From the IMG/VR virus record IMGVR_UViG_3300027730_000007, positions 33,641-97,640 of that record: DNA of 64,000 nt; one strand, 5' to 3'. This document shows, piece by piece, positions 36,858-45,192 of this stretch (position 1 is its first letter; each line of letters opens with the position of its first letter). The translations under genes and the position numbers were made by a program. The notes below the pieces were generated by a model. It made no database searches. It saw only the letters and a program-made list of their open reading frames with translations, and was not told the DNA's origin. Origin of the DNA: a virus.

Positions 36858-36867
36858 AATATTTTAT

Positions 36868-36876
36868 TATAAATAT
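36868..36876 (-). promoter_or_regulatory. ATATTTATA-type box before the terminase gene
   Basis: Minus-strand CATATTTATA, 10 nt before the ATG at 36857, immediately after the terminator at 36889. Confidence 0.55.
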
Positions 36877-36888
36877 GCTAATAACGAA

Positions 36889-36910
36889 TAAAGGCCCATA
36901 TGGGCCTTTA
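36889..36910 (-). terminator. Palindromic terminator upstream of terminase
   Basis: TAAAGGCCCAT followed directly by ATGGGCCTTTA, a perfect 22-base palindrome, then T-rich on both sides. Ends the preceding minus-strand operon. Confidence 0.8.
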
Positions 36911-36911
36911 T

Positions 36912-38222
36912 TTACATTAATTCATCTAAGTCAAATCCTTCTGGTTCTTGACTATCATCGTCACCAAATAATTCCTTAAAACCAAACCCATCCGAATCTT
37001 GTTCACCAAAAAGTTCTTTAAATTCAAAGCCTTCAGAATCGTTTTTTTCTTTATGTATTTTATTAGAATCAATCTCATCCATAGCTTCATTGAAGTCATC
37101 TTCTTGTAAACTAGCTTTAACTTCATCGACTACCGCTTTAATTATTTTTTTACCTTCTTTGGTATTAGCCATAATTTCTCGCATCTTTACGTTAAACTCT
37201 CTAACTGGCAATGCAGCCAATTCAGAATATATGTGATGCTTTAAATGGAAATCATCTGGTTCGATTAAGTTAGTAAATCTACTCCATAATGCTGGACCTA
37301 TACGCATATCCCAAGGTTCAGCAGCCAAAAAATCTGCCTTATTAATAACATATTCACCGATTCGTTTATTCTTAGGTAAGCCATGTGCAGATAATAACTC
37401 CATAACACCCTTAACCAATTCGTGAATTAATACTGGGAATACTAAGGCTTGTGCATATATTACGGCTTTTGGATTAGACTCAGTTGGGAATTGTACTCTA
37501 ACTACGCCACCATTTTTTGAATCCTCAAGATTTGGTAAGATATAATAAGTGTAATCAGCGCTAGCCATCATCTTAGAATACTTATTTGGCAATCTAGGGT
37601 CCATATCAGTTAATTCCTCATCAACCAAATGAAACATATGATTACATTTTTTTGCTGAACCCTGTGTCATAGCATTTAGGAATCTACGCTTATAAACTTC
37701 TTCATTAGCATTAACTAATTCGTCATGGTTCTTAAAGCTAGACTCAGTTGACATTGGCTTGGCATTTTTAATCGTTCCAACCATATTAATTTCGTTAGTT
37801 AATTCACAATTAATTTCAACAATGTCATCAGCCATATCAAATTCTTCACGAATCATCCTTTCGGCTAGCTTTTCAAGCTTTTTTTTGTGCTTTGCCTCTA
37901 AGCCTTGGGTTTCATAAACCAAGGGCATTAATTCACTTAAAACAACTTTATTATCAATAGAATCAACATCATAAGCTCTCTTATAACGCTTTGCAACTTC
38001 ACTAAAACGTTCACCCATAATCTTTTCTTCAAAGGTTGATTCATCATCATCTGGAAATATTGGATGCTTACCTAATGAGTGTTGTCGATTCATTAAATCT
38101 GATTCTAATTTAGGTGCCATTCGTTCAGATAATCCTTCTGGATAAACAACGCTTTCATTTAAGCCTTTGCTTTTATTTGCTCTGTTTAAAGCAGATTGGA
38201 GAATTTTTTTATAATCACTCAT
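36912..38222 (-). CDS. Phage protein with C-terminal FKELFG repeats (unknown)
   Basis: 436 residues. The N-terminus MSDYKKILQSALNRANKSKG and LNE-S recall the leader/cut-site theme. The core (about 200-330) is a conserved-looking domain containing VFPVLIHELVKGVMELLSAHG and AEPWDMRIGPALW. The HELVK run looks like part of a metallopeptidase site but lacks the second His, so I do not call it one. The last ~45 residues hold short repeats (GFEFKELFG, GFGFKELFG, GFDLDELM) separated by acidic linkers. Just upstream of terminase; probable head or packaging role. Confidence 0.75.
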   Translation of the reverse strand: MSDYKKILQSALNRANKSKGLNESVVYPEGLSERMAPKLESDLMNRQHSLGKHPIFPDDDESTFEEKIMGERFSEVAKRYKRAYDVDSIDNKVVLSELMPLVYETQGLEAKHKKKLEKLAERMIREEFDMADDIVEINCELTNEINMVGTIKNAKPMSTESSFKNHDELVNANEEVYKRRFLNAMTQGSAKKCNHMFHLVDEELTDMDPRLPNKYSKMMASADYTYYILPNLEDSKNGGVVRVQFPTESNPKAVIYAQALVFPVLIHELVKGVMELLSAHGLPKNKRIGEYVINKADFLAAEPWDMRIGPALWSRFTNLIEPDDFHLKHHIYSELAALPVREFNVKMREIMANTKEGKKIIKAVVDEVKASLQEDDFNEAMDEIDSNKIHKEKNDSEGFEFKELFGEQDSDGFGFKELFGDDDSQEPEGFDLDELM

Positions 38223-38223
38223 A

Positions 38224-39261
38224 TTATTTGCTTATTTTTTTTATTAGGTTTTCTTCTAATTGTGCTTTACTAATAATACGTCTTTCGGTAGTTACTTGTG
38301 CTTGTGGTTCAGTATCACCAGTTGCGATATCTTTATAACTACTAATAATGGTACTTAGTTTCCCAAGCGGTACACCAATTTCTTTAGCCATAGCGGTTAG
38401 GAATTGAGCTTGTTCTATTGGTTTATCTAACTTAGCTAAGTAAATACTAAATTTATTTTTTATAAGATTAGCTAACTTGGTAACATCAGCCTGTAACTTA
38501 GGTACATCAGTACCATCGGTACTAACAGCTTCAACCTCATTCATTGCAGATTTAAAATAATTACCAAATCTAAAACGTTTCAAGCCCTTAACATCCATAT
38601 AATCTTCATCTGGCCCTAAACCTTGTCCAGATTTAATCATATCTCTATTTGTTTTAAATTTTGCAACAACCTCACCAGTATTTATGTTAACAAAAAAATG
38701 TTTAAATGATGGGTCGATATCACTTAAATTGATATAAGCCATAAGTGAACCCTTATCTTCATCTTGTTTAATTTCCTTAACATGTGGAACCACTTGTATA
38801 TCTTGCCCAACCATACCCATAGCTTCTTTCATTGGCTTGGCGATGTTTTGGTCAAAGTATTCCATCGTATGAATAATATTCTCATTATTTTCATTAAGGT
38901 CATCAAAACAATATACACCCATAACAACAGCATTAGCTGAGTTAATCCCCCTAACCAATTGATATTGCTTATCACCAATATTAAACGGCTTTGAAACATC
39001 ACCAGTATTAGAATCCTTAACGTTTGATAAATACCTTAGTGTTTCAGCGTCCTTTGGTTCTATGATAGCATCTTGTTCCATCATCGATGACATAGACGCA
39101 CCCATATCTTTAGCATTGCTTTTACCACCCAATTCAAACTCAATATCCTTGTTAGTTTTTTGAATTTGAGACATGCTCTTTGTAATAGCTGGATTTTTAA
39201 GGTCGTCTTTGCTTACATGTATCTTAAATTTGTCATCTTCAGAAATATTGTGTTTTTTCAT
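38224..39261 (-). CDS. Unknown phage protein in the head operon
   Basis: 345 residues, acidic, alpha/beta. Conserved-looking segments: PFNIGDKQYQLVRGINSANAV, GSLMAYINLSDIDPSFKHFFV and GLKRFRFGNYFKSAMNEVE. The tail RRIISKAQLEENLIKKISK resembles the IITESQLxRL leader seen at the N-terminus of 54579 and 56359, but here at the C-terminus. The stop touches the next gene start. Role unknown; probably head-associated. Confidence 0.75.
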   Translation of the reverse strand: MKKHNISEDDKFKIHVSKDDLKNPAITKSMSQIQKTNKDIEFELGGKSNAKDMGASMSSMMEQDAIIEPKDAETLRYLSNVKDSNTGDVSKPFNIGDKQYQLVRGINSANAVVMGVYCFDDLNENNENIIHTMEYFDQNIAKPMKEAMGMVGQDIQVVPHVKEIKQDEDKGSLMAYINLSDIDPSFKHFFVNINTGEVVAKFKTNRDMIKSGQGLGPDEDYMDVKGLKRFRFGNYFKSAMNEVEAVSTDGTDVPKLQADVTKLANLIKNKFSIYLAKLDKPIEQAQFLTAMAKEIGVPLGKLSTIISSYKDIATGDTEPQAQVTTERRIISKAQLEENLIKKISK

Positions 39262-39264
39262 AAT

Positions 39265-39657
39265 CTATTTTGTGTATTTAAGTATTAGGTCTTTTTCATA
39301 AAGTTTATCTTGTGTCTCAGAAATGGTTTCACCAAACCTGAAACTAAGTCGTTTATCTGGATATGTTTCATACGCATTCACATTCTCCCAAGCCAATGCG
39401 ATAACATCATCCACAGCGTCCCAAACAGCAAATGTATCACTGTTTTGAATTACGTCCAAGTTTAACTCAGACTCTAACCTACCAACCTTTTTAATGTAAA
39501 ATTCGTCTGGTGGTTGTGGTCTACCAGATGCTGGATAGGTATCCCAATCGACACCATCAACATCATCAGTTGTGTCAGAGAATATAAACTCATAAAAATA
39601 GTTACCCTCATAATTTTTACCGACATAATTTATATAAATTAAAAAAAATTCATCCAT
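39265..39657 (-). CDS. Unknown small phage protein
   Basis: 130 residues, acidic and aromatic. YVGKNYEGNYFYEFIFSD and DGVDWDTYPASGRPQPP are distinctive, followed by a helical half (FAVWDAVDDVIALAWEN). It looks like a compact single-domain protein belonging to the head operon. No function recognised. Confidence 0.75.
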   Translation of the reverse strand: MDEFFLIYINYVGKNYEGNYFYEFIFSDTTDDVDGVDWDTYPASGRPQPPDEFYIKKVGRLESELNLDVIQNSDTFAVWDAVDDVIALAWENVNAYETYPDKRLSFRFGETISETQDKLYEKDLILKYTK

Positions 39658-39689
39658 TAATCATTCAATAATTCAAAGCATTGTTATTT

Positions 39690-42482
39690 TCATTTAGTAC
39701 CATTAGCTTTAGGTCTTGGTTGTACATTTGGCATTGGTAAAAATGGTTTATTTTTTCTACTAGGTGATGGTTTTGTGTTAGGCTCCACCATTGGTTGAAC
39801 TTTAGGGTCAATAGTTGGCGCAGTCATTGGTTCAGCATCTTGACCAAATGTTTCTTGTAGCTTCATACGTATATAGTTTTCATTAAAGGTAGTGTTTTTT
39901 GTTGAATTTTCCAAATCTTCACCAACAATTTTAGATACAGGTGTTGAAGACCACATCTTACATGACCAATACTTAGGTGTTGTTCTATCTTTAGCGTCAC
40001 TGCATTTATGTCTGGCCCTAAATGATTTTCGTCTTTTTGGGTCGTCTCTTTTTATTTCCATATTAGGGTCACCAAAATTAACTTTAACTACATTACCCTT
40101 CTCATTTTTAACATAAACCTTAAATTTCTTAACGTCACCTTTCATTGGTTTTCCTAGTGGTTTATCATCATATTTACCTTCATAGAGGTTAGCATCCTCA
40201 ACTGTACCGTACTCATCTTCATACCCAGCTTCAGAATCACCATCATAAGCATCTAATGTGTTTGTTAAGAAATGATAAACTTCTTCCATATCGTCATTAG
40301 ATGTTGCTATGTGGTCTAAAGCCCACCCATGACCATCATTTAATAATGCATCTACACTATTATAATCCATCTCTAATAATTCTTTAGATGCGTGTTGAAT
40401 AGTTTTAAGACTTGACCAAAACATATAATTGTTTGATTCGTGTTCACCTTCATTAACTACTATACCTTCGATAGCAGCTTCAATAAAATGATATACTTCT
40501 TCAACATCATCTTTTGATGTAATAACATGCTCGACAGCCCATTGATGACCATCAGCAATCAATGCATCAACTTCTTGTTCGTTCATACCCAATATTTCAG
40601 TTGCATTATCATAAATTCCTTTTAGATTTTGCCAGAACATATAGTTGTTAGATTCTTCTTCTTGATTTTGTTGATAAATACTTAATTTGTTTTCATTGGC
40701 GGCTTTTTTACCCCATGAATCACCCTTACCTTTTGTCTTACAAGCACTAGGTGTTGGTCTGCAAGATGGATATTTACTTCTTTCTTCACCATCCTTTCTA
40801 CCACATGGCTTACATTTTCCGTCTCTACATGTGTTGCAATCTACCCAACCACTACTACCTTCACCACCTCTTCTAGAAAACCAACCATGTAGACCGCTTT
40901 CTTTTTCTTTTGAAAAATCAGTTTTTTTAGCGGCCTCATCAATTTGTTCGTCCGTCATGTTTTTATAATCACCTAACTTATCTAGGTCTTCTTCTTTAAT
41001 TCCTTTCCAAATCTTACCTTTTCTACATCTAACAACAGCACCCGAATTTCCAGTTATTGTGATAATACCACGACCTTCAGTTTCTTGCATCATAACCCAA
41101 GTACCATTTTCTGTTTCTGGACACCAAACATCTGAAATATTTTCTTTAACTAATTTAAAATTAGATGTGTTTTTAAGGGGTTTATTGCTACTATAATGAC
41201 ATGAATAAATGTCTTTATCTTTAGCTTTTTTCCAAGTTACTAGACCAGAGTTTAAAAAGGCTGATAACAAAAATGCGTCTCTATGCTCAATATCTTTTTG
41301 TTTAAAACCAAAAGATTGTTTACCATGTGGACCAGTATATAACCAATTTAATTTATCAATTTTATTTATATTTTCAGTTAGTCTTTCTACTTTTTGTTGA
41401 TTACCATCATAAACGATAGCACTAAATAACCATGCTTGTCTTTGTTCACTAGTTATATCTAAAATATATTTTACCCAATTAGTTCCATATTTAAATATTT
41501 CATCTAACTTAACATTATTACCACCATTATATGGTGCTGAAACAACCAAACTTTTATTATTCTTATTTGCTAATAAATCACTAGTCTCAATTAAAGCTTT
41601 ATCATTTATTCTATCATATTTTTGCAATCTATTTCCTTTAATATCTGGTAATTTAACAACCCACTTATGATTATCAGTTGCTTCAAATATAAAACCATTA
41701 TTGCCGCTTCTAACTACATTAGTTTTAACATCTTTATATCTATGCAAATTTAATATTGGTTTAAATTCCAACTCATCTCTTTCAATATTATATGTCATTA
41801 TTTCGTCACCTAGATTAAGTTGATTAACATCCTTCCAACCATCTCTAGTTAAAGCTTTAGATGTGTTTTCTGGAACACAAGCATAGGCCGATGGCCATAC
41901 ATCATACTTACGTTTTGCAATTCTAGTACATCTATCAGATTCATCTAATATATCATTAGAACCTTCTTGGAACATATTGTTTTTTTTAGGTTTATCTAAA
42001 AATAAATTTTCATAAACTGTAAGTTCGTCTAATTCTTCTAATTCAGCGTCAACCTTAACATCTAAATCTTCTGGATTCGTTGTATCTGTAGATGGCTCTG
42101 TATCTGTGCTACCAGCCTTTTTAACTTTATTTATGATATCTTTTTGGTCTTCAGCATCCATCTCTGAAGTGTGTGATGCCGCTATTACAGAATTAATAGC
42201 AAATTTTTCTAATGCGAAATCTGGTTGACCTTGAGCTTCAGTATATTTTCTAAGCGACTGTCCAAGTTTCCCAGTTAGTTGCTCGATATATTTCTTAGGG
42301 TCTGTCTCTTCATCGGCCTCAACACCAGCATCAAATGGCTTATCATCAAATGGCTTATCATTTGCTGGTGCTGGTGCTGCTAATGGCGCTGCTGCTTGCG
42401 ATGGTGCTGGTGCTGGTGCTGGTGCTGGTGCTGGCTCAGATGAACCAGCAACCTTTAACTTATATTTTGTTTCTTCAGTTAA
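39690..42482 (-). CDS. Multidomain phage protein with intein (downstream frame of a frameshifted gene)
   Basis: The frame is open from just after the A11 run (42,483-42,493), with no ATG until 42161, yet the ~107 residues before that ATG are coding-like (LTEETKYKLKV, an Ala/Pro run, DKPFDDKPFDAG). It is therefore the continuation of 42479-43174 after a -1 shift. From the ATG: an acidic region, KRKYDVWPSAYA at 84-94 interrupted by an intein (95-372) and resuming SGAVVRCRKG (the DUF5872-type motif), a Cys-rich part (DCNTCRDGKCKPCGR), two 63-residue repeats (503-565 and 575-637), a second Cys/Arg domain (RRKSFRARHKCSD) and a Pro-rich tail. Role unknown; probably head or DNA-associated. Confidence 0.8.
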   Translation of the reverse strand, partial: LTEETKYKLKVAGSSEPAPAPAPAPAPSQAAAPLAAPAPANDKPFDDKPFDAGVEADEETDPKKYIEQLTGKLGQSLRKYTEAQGQPDFALEKFAINSVIAASHTSEMDAEDQKDIINKVKKAGSTDTEPSTDTTNPEDLDVKVDAELEELDELTVYENLFLDKPKKNNMFQEGSNDILDESDRCTRIAKRKYDVWPSAYACVPENTSKALTRDGWKDVNQLNLGDEIMTYNIERDELEFKPILNLHRYKDVKTNVVRSGNNGFIFEATDNHKWVVKLPDIKGNRLQKYDRINDKALIETSDLLANKNNKSLVVSAPYNGGNNVKLDEIFKYGTNWVKYILDITSEQRQAWLFSAIVYDGNQQKVERLTENINKIDKLNWLYTGPHGKQSFGFKQKDIEHRDAFLLSAFLNSGLVTWKKAKDKDIYSCHYSSNKPLKNTSNFKLVKENISDVWCPETENGTWVMMQETEGRGIITITGNSGAVVRCRKGKIWKGIKEEDLDKLGDYKNMTDEQIDEAAKKTDFSKEKESGLHGWFSRRGGEGSSGWVDCNTCRDGKCKPCGRKDGEERSKYPSCRPTPSACKTKGKGDSWGKKAANENKLSIYQQNQEEESNNYMFWQNLKGIYDNATEILGMNEQEVDALIADGHQWAVEHVITSKDDVEEVYHFIEAAIEGIVVNEGEHESNNYMFWSSLKTIQHASKELLEMDYNSVDALLNDGHGWALDHIATSNDDMEEVYHFLTNTLDAYDGDSEAGYEDEYGTVEDANLYEGKYDDKPLGKPMKGDVKKFKVYVKNEKGNVVKVNFGDPNMEIKRDDPKRRKSFRARHKCSDAKDRTTPKYWSCKMWSSTPVSKIVGEDLENSTKNTTFNENYIRMKLQETFGQDAEPMTAPTIDPKVQPMVEPNTKPSPSRKNKPFLPMPNVQPRPKANGTK
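41046..41879 (-). other. Intein (278 residues) within the 39690 gene
   Basis: Starts at Cys95: CVPENTSKALTRDGW..LNLGDE is a block A. TDNHKW at 162-167 is block B. VWCPETENGTWV and IITITGN-S at the end are blocks F and G. The last residue is Asn372 preceded by Gly rather than His, and the +1 residue is Ser. Removing 95-372 restores YDVWPSAYA-SGAVVRCRK, a continuous conserved motif. The centre holds AWLFSAIVYDGN and AFLLSAFLNSG, possibly a reduced LAGLIDADG-type endonuclease. Confidence 0.9.
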
Positions 42483-43174
42483 TTTTTTTTTTTATTATTA
42501 AGAAGATTGTCAATATTTTTTAAAGTGTTTGAAAAAGTAATTTTAGACTCATTAACATCATCTTTTTGACCATCTCTTAATTTTTCAAAATCATCAGAAT
42601 CTAATTTACCGTTTTTGTTAACATCAAGCTTTTTTTGACCACCCTTAAGTTCTTCTCTAGCTATAATTTCATCTACAGCCTTTTCAGCTTCGGTCAATTC
42701 ATCATCCTCGTCCTCTTCATCCTCATCTTCTGGCTTAACACCATACTCAACTTCTCTAGATGCTTTTTCATAATCTTCGTCATCTTCCTCAGATATTAGA
42801 TTATCATTTTCAAATATATTGATGTCACTACTAACATTATAAGCTTCAGCAAGGCTTTTAAACTTTAAATTTAATTGCTTAATGGCTTTAGCGTAAGAAG
42901 GGTAAGCTTCTGATTTTTTATTCATAAGACCACCAATGTATTGAAAGTCTTCAGCGAGGATACTTGAAGTCTTAGAAGTAACCTTAATATACCACTCGTG
43001 ATTCTCACGTATAATAGCATATGACTTACCATCTGGACCCATCTTAGTTAACTCTACAACAATATTGCTTGTGTTTTCTTTAATAACAGATTTAACACCC
43101 ATTAATTGTTTCATACGCTCATTGATAGCATCACCCTTAAGACCTACTGGACTAATATTTATGTTTTTCTTCAT
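42479..43174 (-). CDS. Upstream frame of the frameshifted multidomain protein; EF-hand-like
   Basis: 231 residues ending NNKKKN at an A11 run. A -1 shift there joins it to the 39690 frame (…KKKKLTEETKY). The N-terminus KNINISPVGLKGDAINERMKQLMGV is followed by a compact alpha/beta domain (VVELTKMGPDGKSYAII, EWYIKVTSKT), a strongly acidic linker, and KKLDVNKNGKLDSDDFEKLR at about 188-207, an EF-hand/dockerin-like calcium loop (D-x-N-x-N-G-x-L-D). Full product would be ~1,160 residues before intein removal and ~880 after. Confidence 0.75.
   Translation of the reverse strand: MKKNINISPVGLKGDAINERMKQLMGVKSVIKENTSNIVVELTKMGPDGKSYAIIRENHEWYIKVTSKTSSILAEDFQYIGGLMNKKSEAYPSYAKAIKQLNLKFKSLAEAYNVSSDINIFENDNLISEEDDEDYEKASREVEYGVKPEDEDEEDEDDELTEAEKAVDEIIAREELKGGQKKLDVNKNGKLDSDDFEKLRDGQKDDVNESKITFSNTLKNIDNLLNNKKKN
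42483..42493 (-). other. A11 homopolymer at a frame break
   Basis: Eleven A residues on the minus strand end the 0 frame two codons later (AAT TAA), while the -1 frame continues open for 930 codons. A 12-A run or a -1 slip on A-AAA-AAA restores one reading frame. Confidence 0.8.
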
Positions 43175-43207
43175 TTTAATTTATTGTTTTAAATCTTTTT
43201 ATTTTAA

Positions 43208-43462
43208 TTAATATATACCACCAATACCAGTGCTACCGTTAAATACGTTGTTATTATCACCTAATAGGTAACAACCTGTACCACCACTAATTGTATTAAC
43301 CACAATCTTAATACTACTACCCGCACCAATACTAGCAATCGTTCCATTAATCCTAAGATTACAACCAGCAGAACCACCGTATATTTCAGTATACGTATGT
43401 GCTGAGAAAATTGGCGCATCCGCAGATACTATAATGCTATGTGTATCGTTTATATTTGGCAT
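43208..43462 (-). CDS. Small beta-rich virion-type protein
   Basis: 84 residues, Gly/Ser/Ile-rich with alternating strands (CNLRINGTIASIGAGSSIKIVV, GCYLLGDNNNVFNG). Resembles a short decoration, fibre or head-surface protein, but no family is recognised. It has an ATATTTATA box 17 nt upstream, right after a terminator. First gene of the head operon on this strand. Confidence 0.65.
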   Translation of the reverse strand: MPNINDTHSIIVSADAPIFSAHTYTEIYGGSAGCNLRINGTIASIGAGSSIKIVVNTISGGTGCYLLGDNNNVFNGSTGIGGIY

Positions 43463-43479
43463 ATTATTATCGTTTTCTT

Positions 43480-43489
43480 ATAAATATCT
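43480..43489 (-). promoter_or_regulatory. ATATTTATA-type box
   Basis: Minus-strand GATATTTATA, 17 nt before the ATG at 43462, following the terminator at 43501. Confidence 0.6.
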
Positions 43490-43500
43490 ACAAAAATAAA

Positions 43501-43520
43501 AAAACACCCTAGAGTGTTTT
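43501..43520 (-). terminator. Short hairpin terminator
   Basis: AAAACAC (43501-43507) pairs with GTGTTTT (43514-43520), loop CCTAGA, with a T-rich tract downstream on the minus strand. Overlaps the stop of the gene ending at 43519. Confidence 0.65.
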
Positions 43521-43923
43521 ATTTATTGGTTATTATCTTTAATTCTTTAACTGGATGAATTTCAGCGAGTCCATGCCATTTATCATAAACGTATGGCCCA
43601 ACCACTTCAATGCTATCGCCAATGCTAGGTATTGGTATAAGATTTGTATGGTCCTTGCATATCCTAAAGATAGATTTTTTAGCACAAATTATCTCAACTA
43701 CCAAACAACCACCTTCTTTTTTTATGTTATTGGCGAATAATAGTGACGTATCTTGTATCCGTAAATTAATATGGTAATCACCATCAGCTGCACCTGTTAC
43801 ACCCATGACGATACCAGAAATTCGCTTGCTTGGTTCGATAATTGTTAATCTTTTTGGGTGGTGAACTAATTTATCTTGGTCGCTTACGATAAATAATAAT
43901 AGAAATGTTATAACTTTAATCAT
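43519..43923 (-). CDS. OB-fold-like protein with N-terminal hydrophobic segment
   Basis: 134 residues. MIKVITFLLLFIVSDQ is a short signal-peptide or membrane-anchor-like start. The body GVTGAADGDYHINLRIQD, GGCLVVEII and DSIEVVGPYVYDKWHGLAEIHPV is the pattern of a small OB-fold family known from bacterial and phage exported proteins (ending H-G-x-x-E-I-H-P). Possibly secreted to the host periplasm or membrane. Next to thyA (one base gap), so co-transcribed with it. Confidence 0.7.
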   Translation of the reverse strand: MIKVITFLLLFIVSDQDKLVHHPKRLTIIEPSKRISGIVMGVTGAADGDYHINLRIQDTSLLFANNIKKEGGCLVVEIICAKKSIFRICKDHTNLIPIPSIGDSIEVVGPYVYDKWHGLAEIHPVKELKIITNK

Positions 43924-43924
43924 A

Positions 43925-45058
43925 TTAGTTTGATAATGGGAATTTTATTATTGGGTGTGATTTATAATTATCAAAGGTAAAATCGGCAATTGACATATTT
44001 TCATTAAGCACGTTGATATCGGAATGTAGTGGTCCAATTCCGCATTCAAAAGTCTCGGTTGGCCAGAATTCCGTATTAATGTTTAGGGTTGGTAATTCAT
44101 ATGGTTCTCTAGTAATTTGTTCTTTACAACCTTCTATTTGATTTAGATAAATATGACAATCACCTAAGTTACCAATTAATTCATCTGGTACCATATTAGC
44201 AATCTTGCCAAATAAAGATAATAAAATACCATAAGATGCGATATTATACGGAATTCCCAGAGGAACATCACATGAACGTTGATTCCACATTAAAGAGATA
44301 GCCCTAGTTGGTATATTAAACCATTTTAAATCCTCTTCGTATGTGGTATTCAACTCCCATTGAGCGTCCCAATCTTCTAGACTTCTACCATTATGTCTTT
44401 TAGCCCATTCATCAAAGCGTTCTTGCATGGTTAGCTCTCTAGTATATAATTGAAAACCGTAATGGCAAGGAGGTAATATGGCCTTATCAACCTCAGATGG
44501 GTTCCAAGCGGTAACCATCATTCTTCTAGAATCTGGGTTGGTTAATAAATCATTTATTAAGTTTTGTATTTGGTCAATATCAGAGTTCCAGTTACGCCAA
44601 CAGTGTCCATATATCTTACCTAATTCGCCCCATTTATTTGCAAATTCATTATCCGTTTTGATTTTGTTAATAAATTCATCAATAGTAAATTGGTCACCTA
44701 CACTATATGACCCAATACCGTTTTTCGAACTTAATAATTCAGCTTTTCTATCATTTGGGTTGTACGAAAAATCAACATGTTTTTGATAATACTTATAAGC
44801 ATCTCCGTTCCAGATATTACAATCATTATCTACCAAATATTTTATGTTGGTTTGACCCTTAAGGAACCATAATAGCTCAGTAATAATACCTTTGGTATAC
44901 ATTTTTTTTGTGGTAAGTAGTGGAAACCCATCTGACATTTTATGTCGTATTTGTCTGCCAAAAAGAGATATAGTACCACCGTTTCTTGTTTCTTTTTTGG
45001 TACCATTTTCTAGAATGTCTTTTAACAATTCTTGGTATTGCTTATCTAATTTATTCAT
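43925..45058 (-). CDS. thyA: Thymidylate synthase
   Basis: 377 residues, longer than the common 264 because of two insertions (around residues 90-130 and 215-255) as in the longer ThyA forms. Catalytic Cys198 in ILPPCHYGFQL, phosphate-binding SRRMMVTAWNP, QRSCDVPLGIPYNIASY with the Asp/Asn pair, and NLGDCHIYLNQIE are all present. Converts dUMP to dTMP using methylene-THF. It supplies dTMP for replication of the AT-rich genome. Confidence 0.96.
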   Translation of the reverse strand: MNKLDKQYQELLKDILENGTKKETRNGGTISLFGRQIRHKMSDGFPLLTTKKMYTKGIITELLWFLKGQTNIKYLVDNDCNIWNGDAYKYYQKHVDFSYNPNDRKAELLSSKNGIGSYSVGDQFTIDEFINKIKTDNEFANKWGELGKIYGHCWRNWNSDIDQIQNLINDLLTNPDSRRMMVTAWNPSEVDKAILPPCHYGFQLYTRELTMQERFDEWAKRHNGRSLEDWDAQWELNTTYEEDLKWFNIPTRAISLMWNQRSCDVPLGIPYNIASYGILLSLFGKIANMVPDELIGNLGDCHIYLNQIEGCKEQITREPYELPTLNINTEFWPTETFECGIGPLHSDINVLNENMSIADFTFDNYKSHPIIKFPLSN

Positions 45059-45190
45059 ATTTAATCGTTAAATTTTCAATATCCTTATTGCTTAAATTAC
45101 CAATGGGAATTATTAGTCTTTCCTTAAATTTATTTTCTAATAGCTTCCAATTAATAATATTGCTATAGCATTGTCTTTAGTAACCTTCAT
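45051..45190 (-). pseudogene. Possible broken small gene upstream of thyA
   Basis: A short frame MKVTKDNAIAILLIGSY ends at 45137, while an overlapping frame continues INWKLLENKFKERLIIPIGN to a stop within thyA. The two together look like one small protein with a frameshift near 45,140; no homopolymer is present. Otherwise this 134-base gap holds nothing recognisable. Very tentative. Confidence 0.25.
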
Positions 45191-45192
45191 AA

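Noticed and set aside
36912-38222. HELVK as a zinc-peptidase site
   Set aside because: The second His of HExxH is missing and no downstream ligand pattern is seen.
42335-42523. Plus-strand Leu/Val/Ala-rich frame
   Set aside because: It is the antisense of the Ala/Pro linker in the minus-strand multidomain gene.
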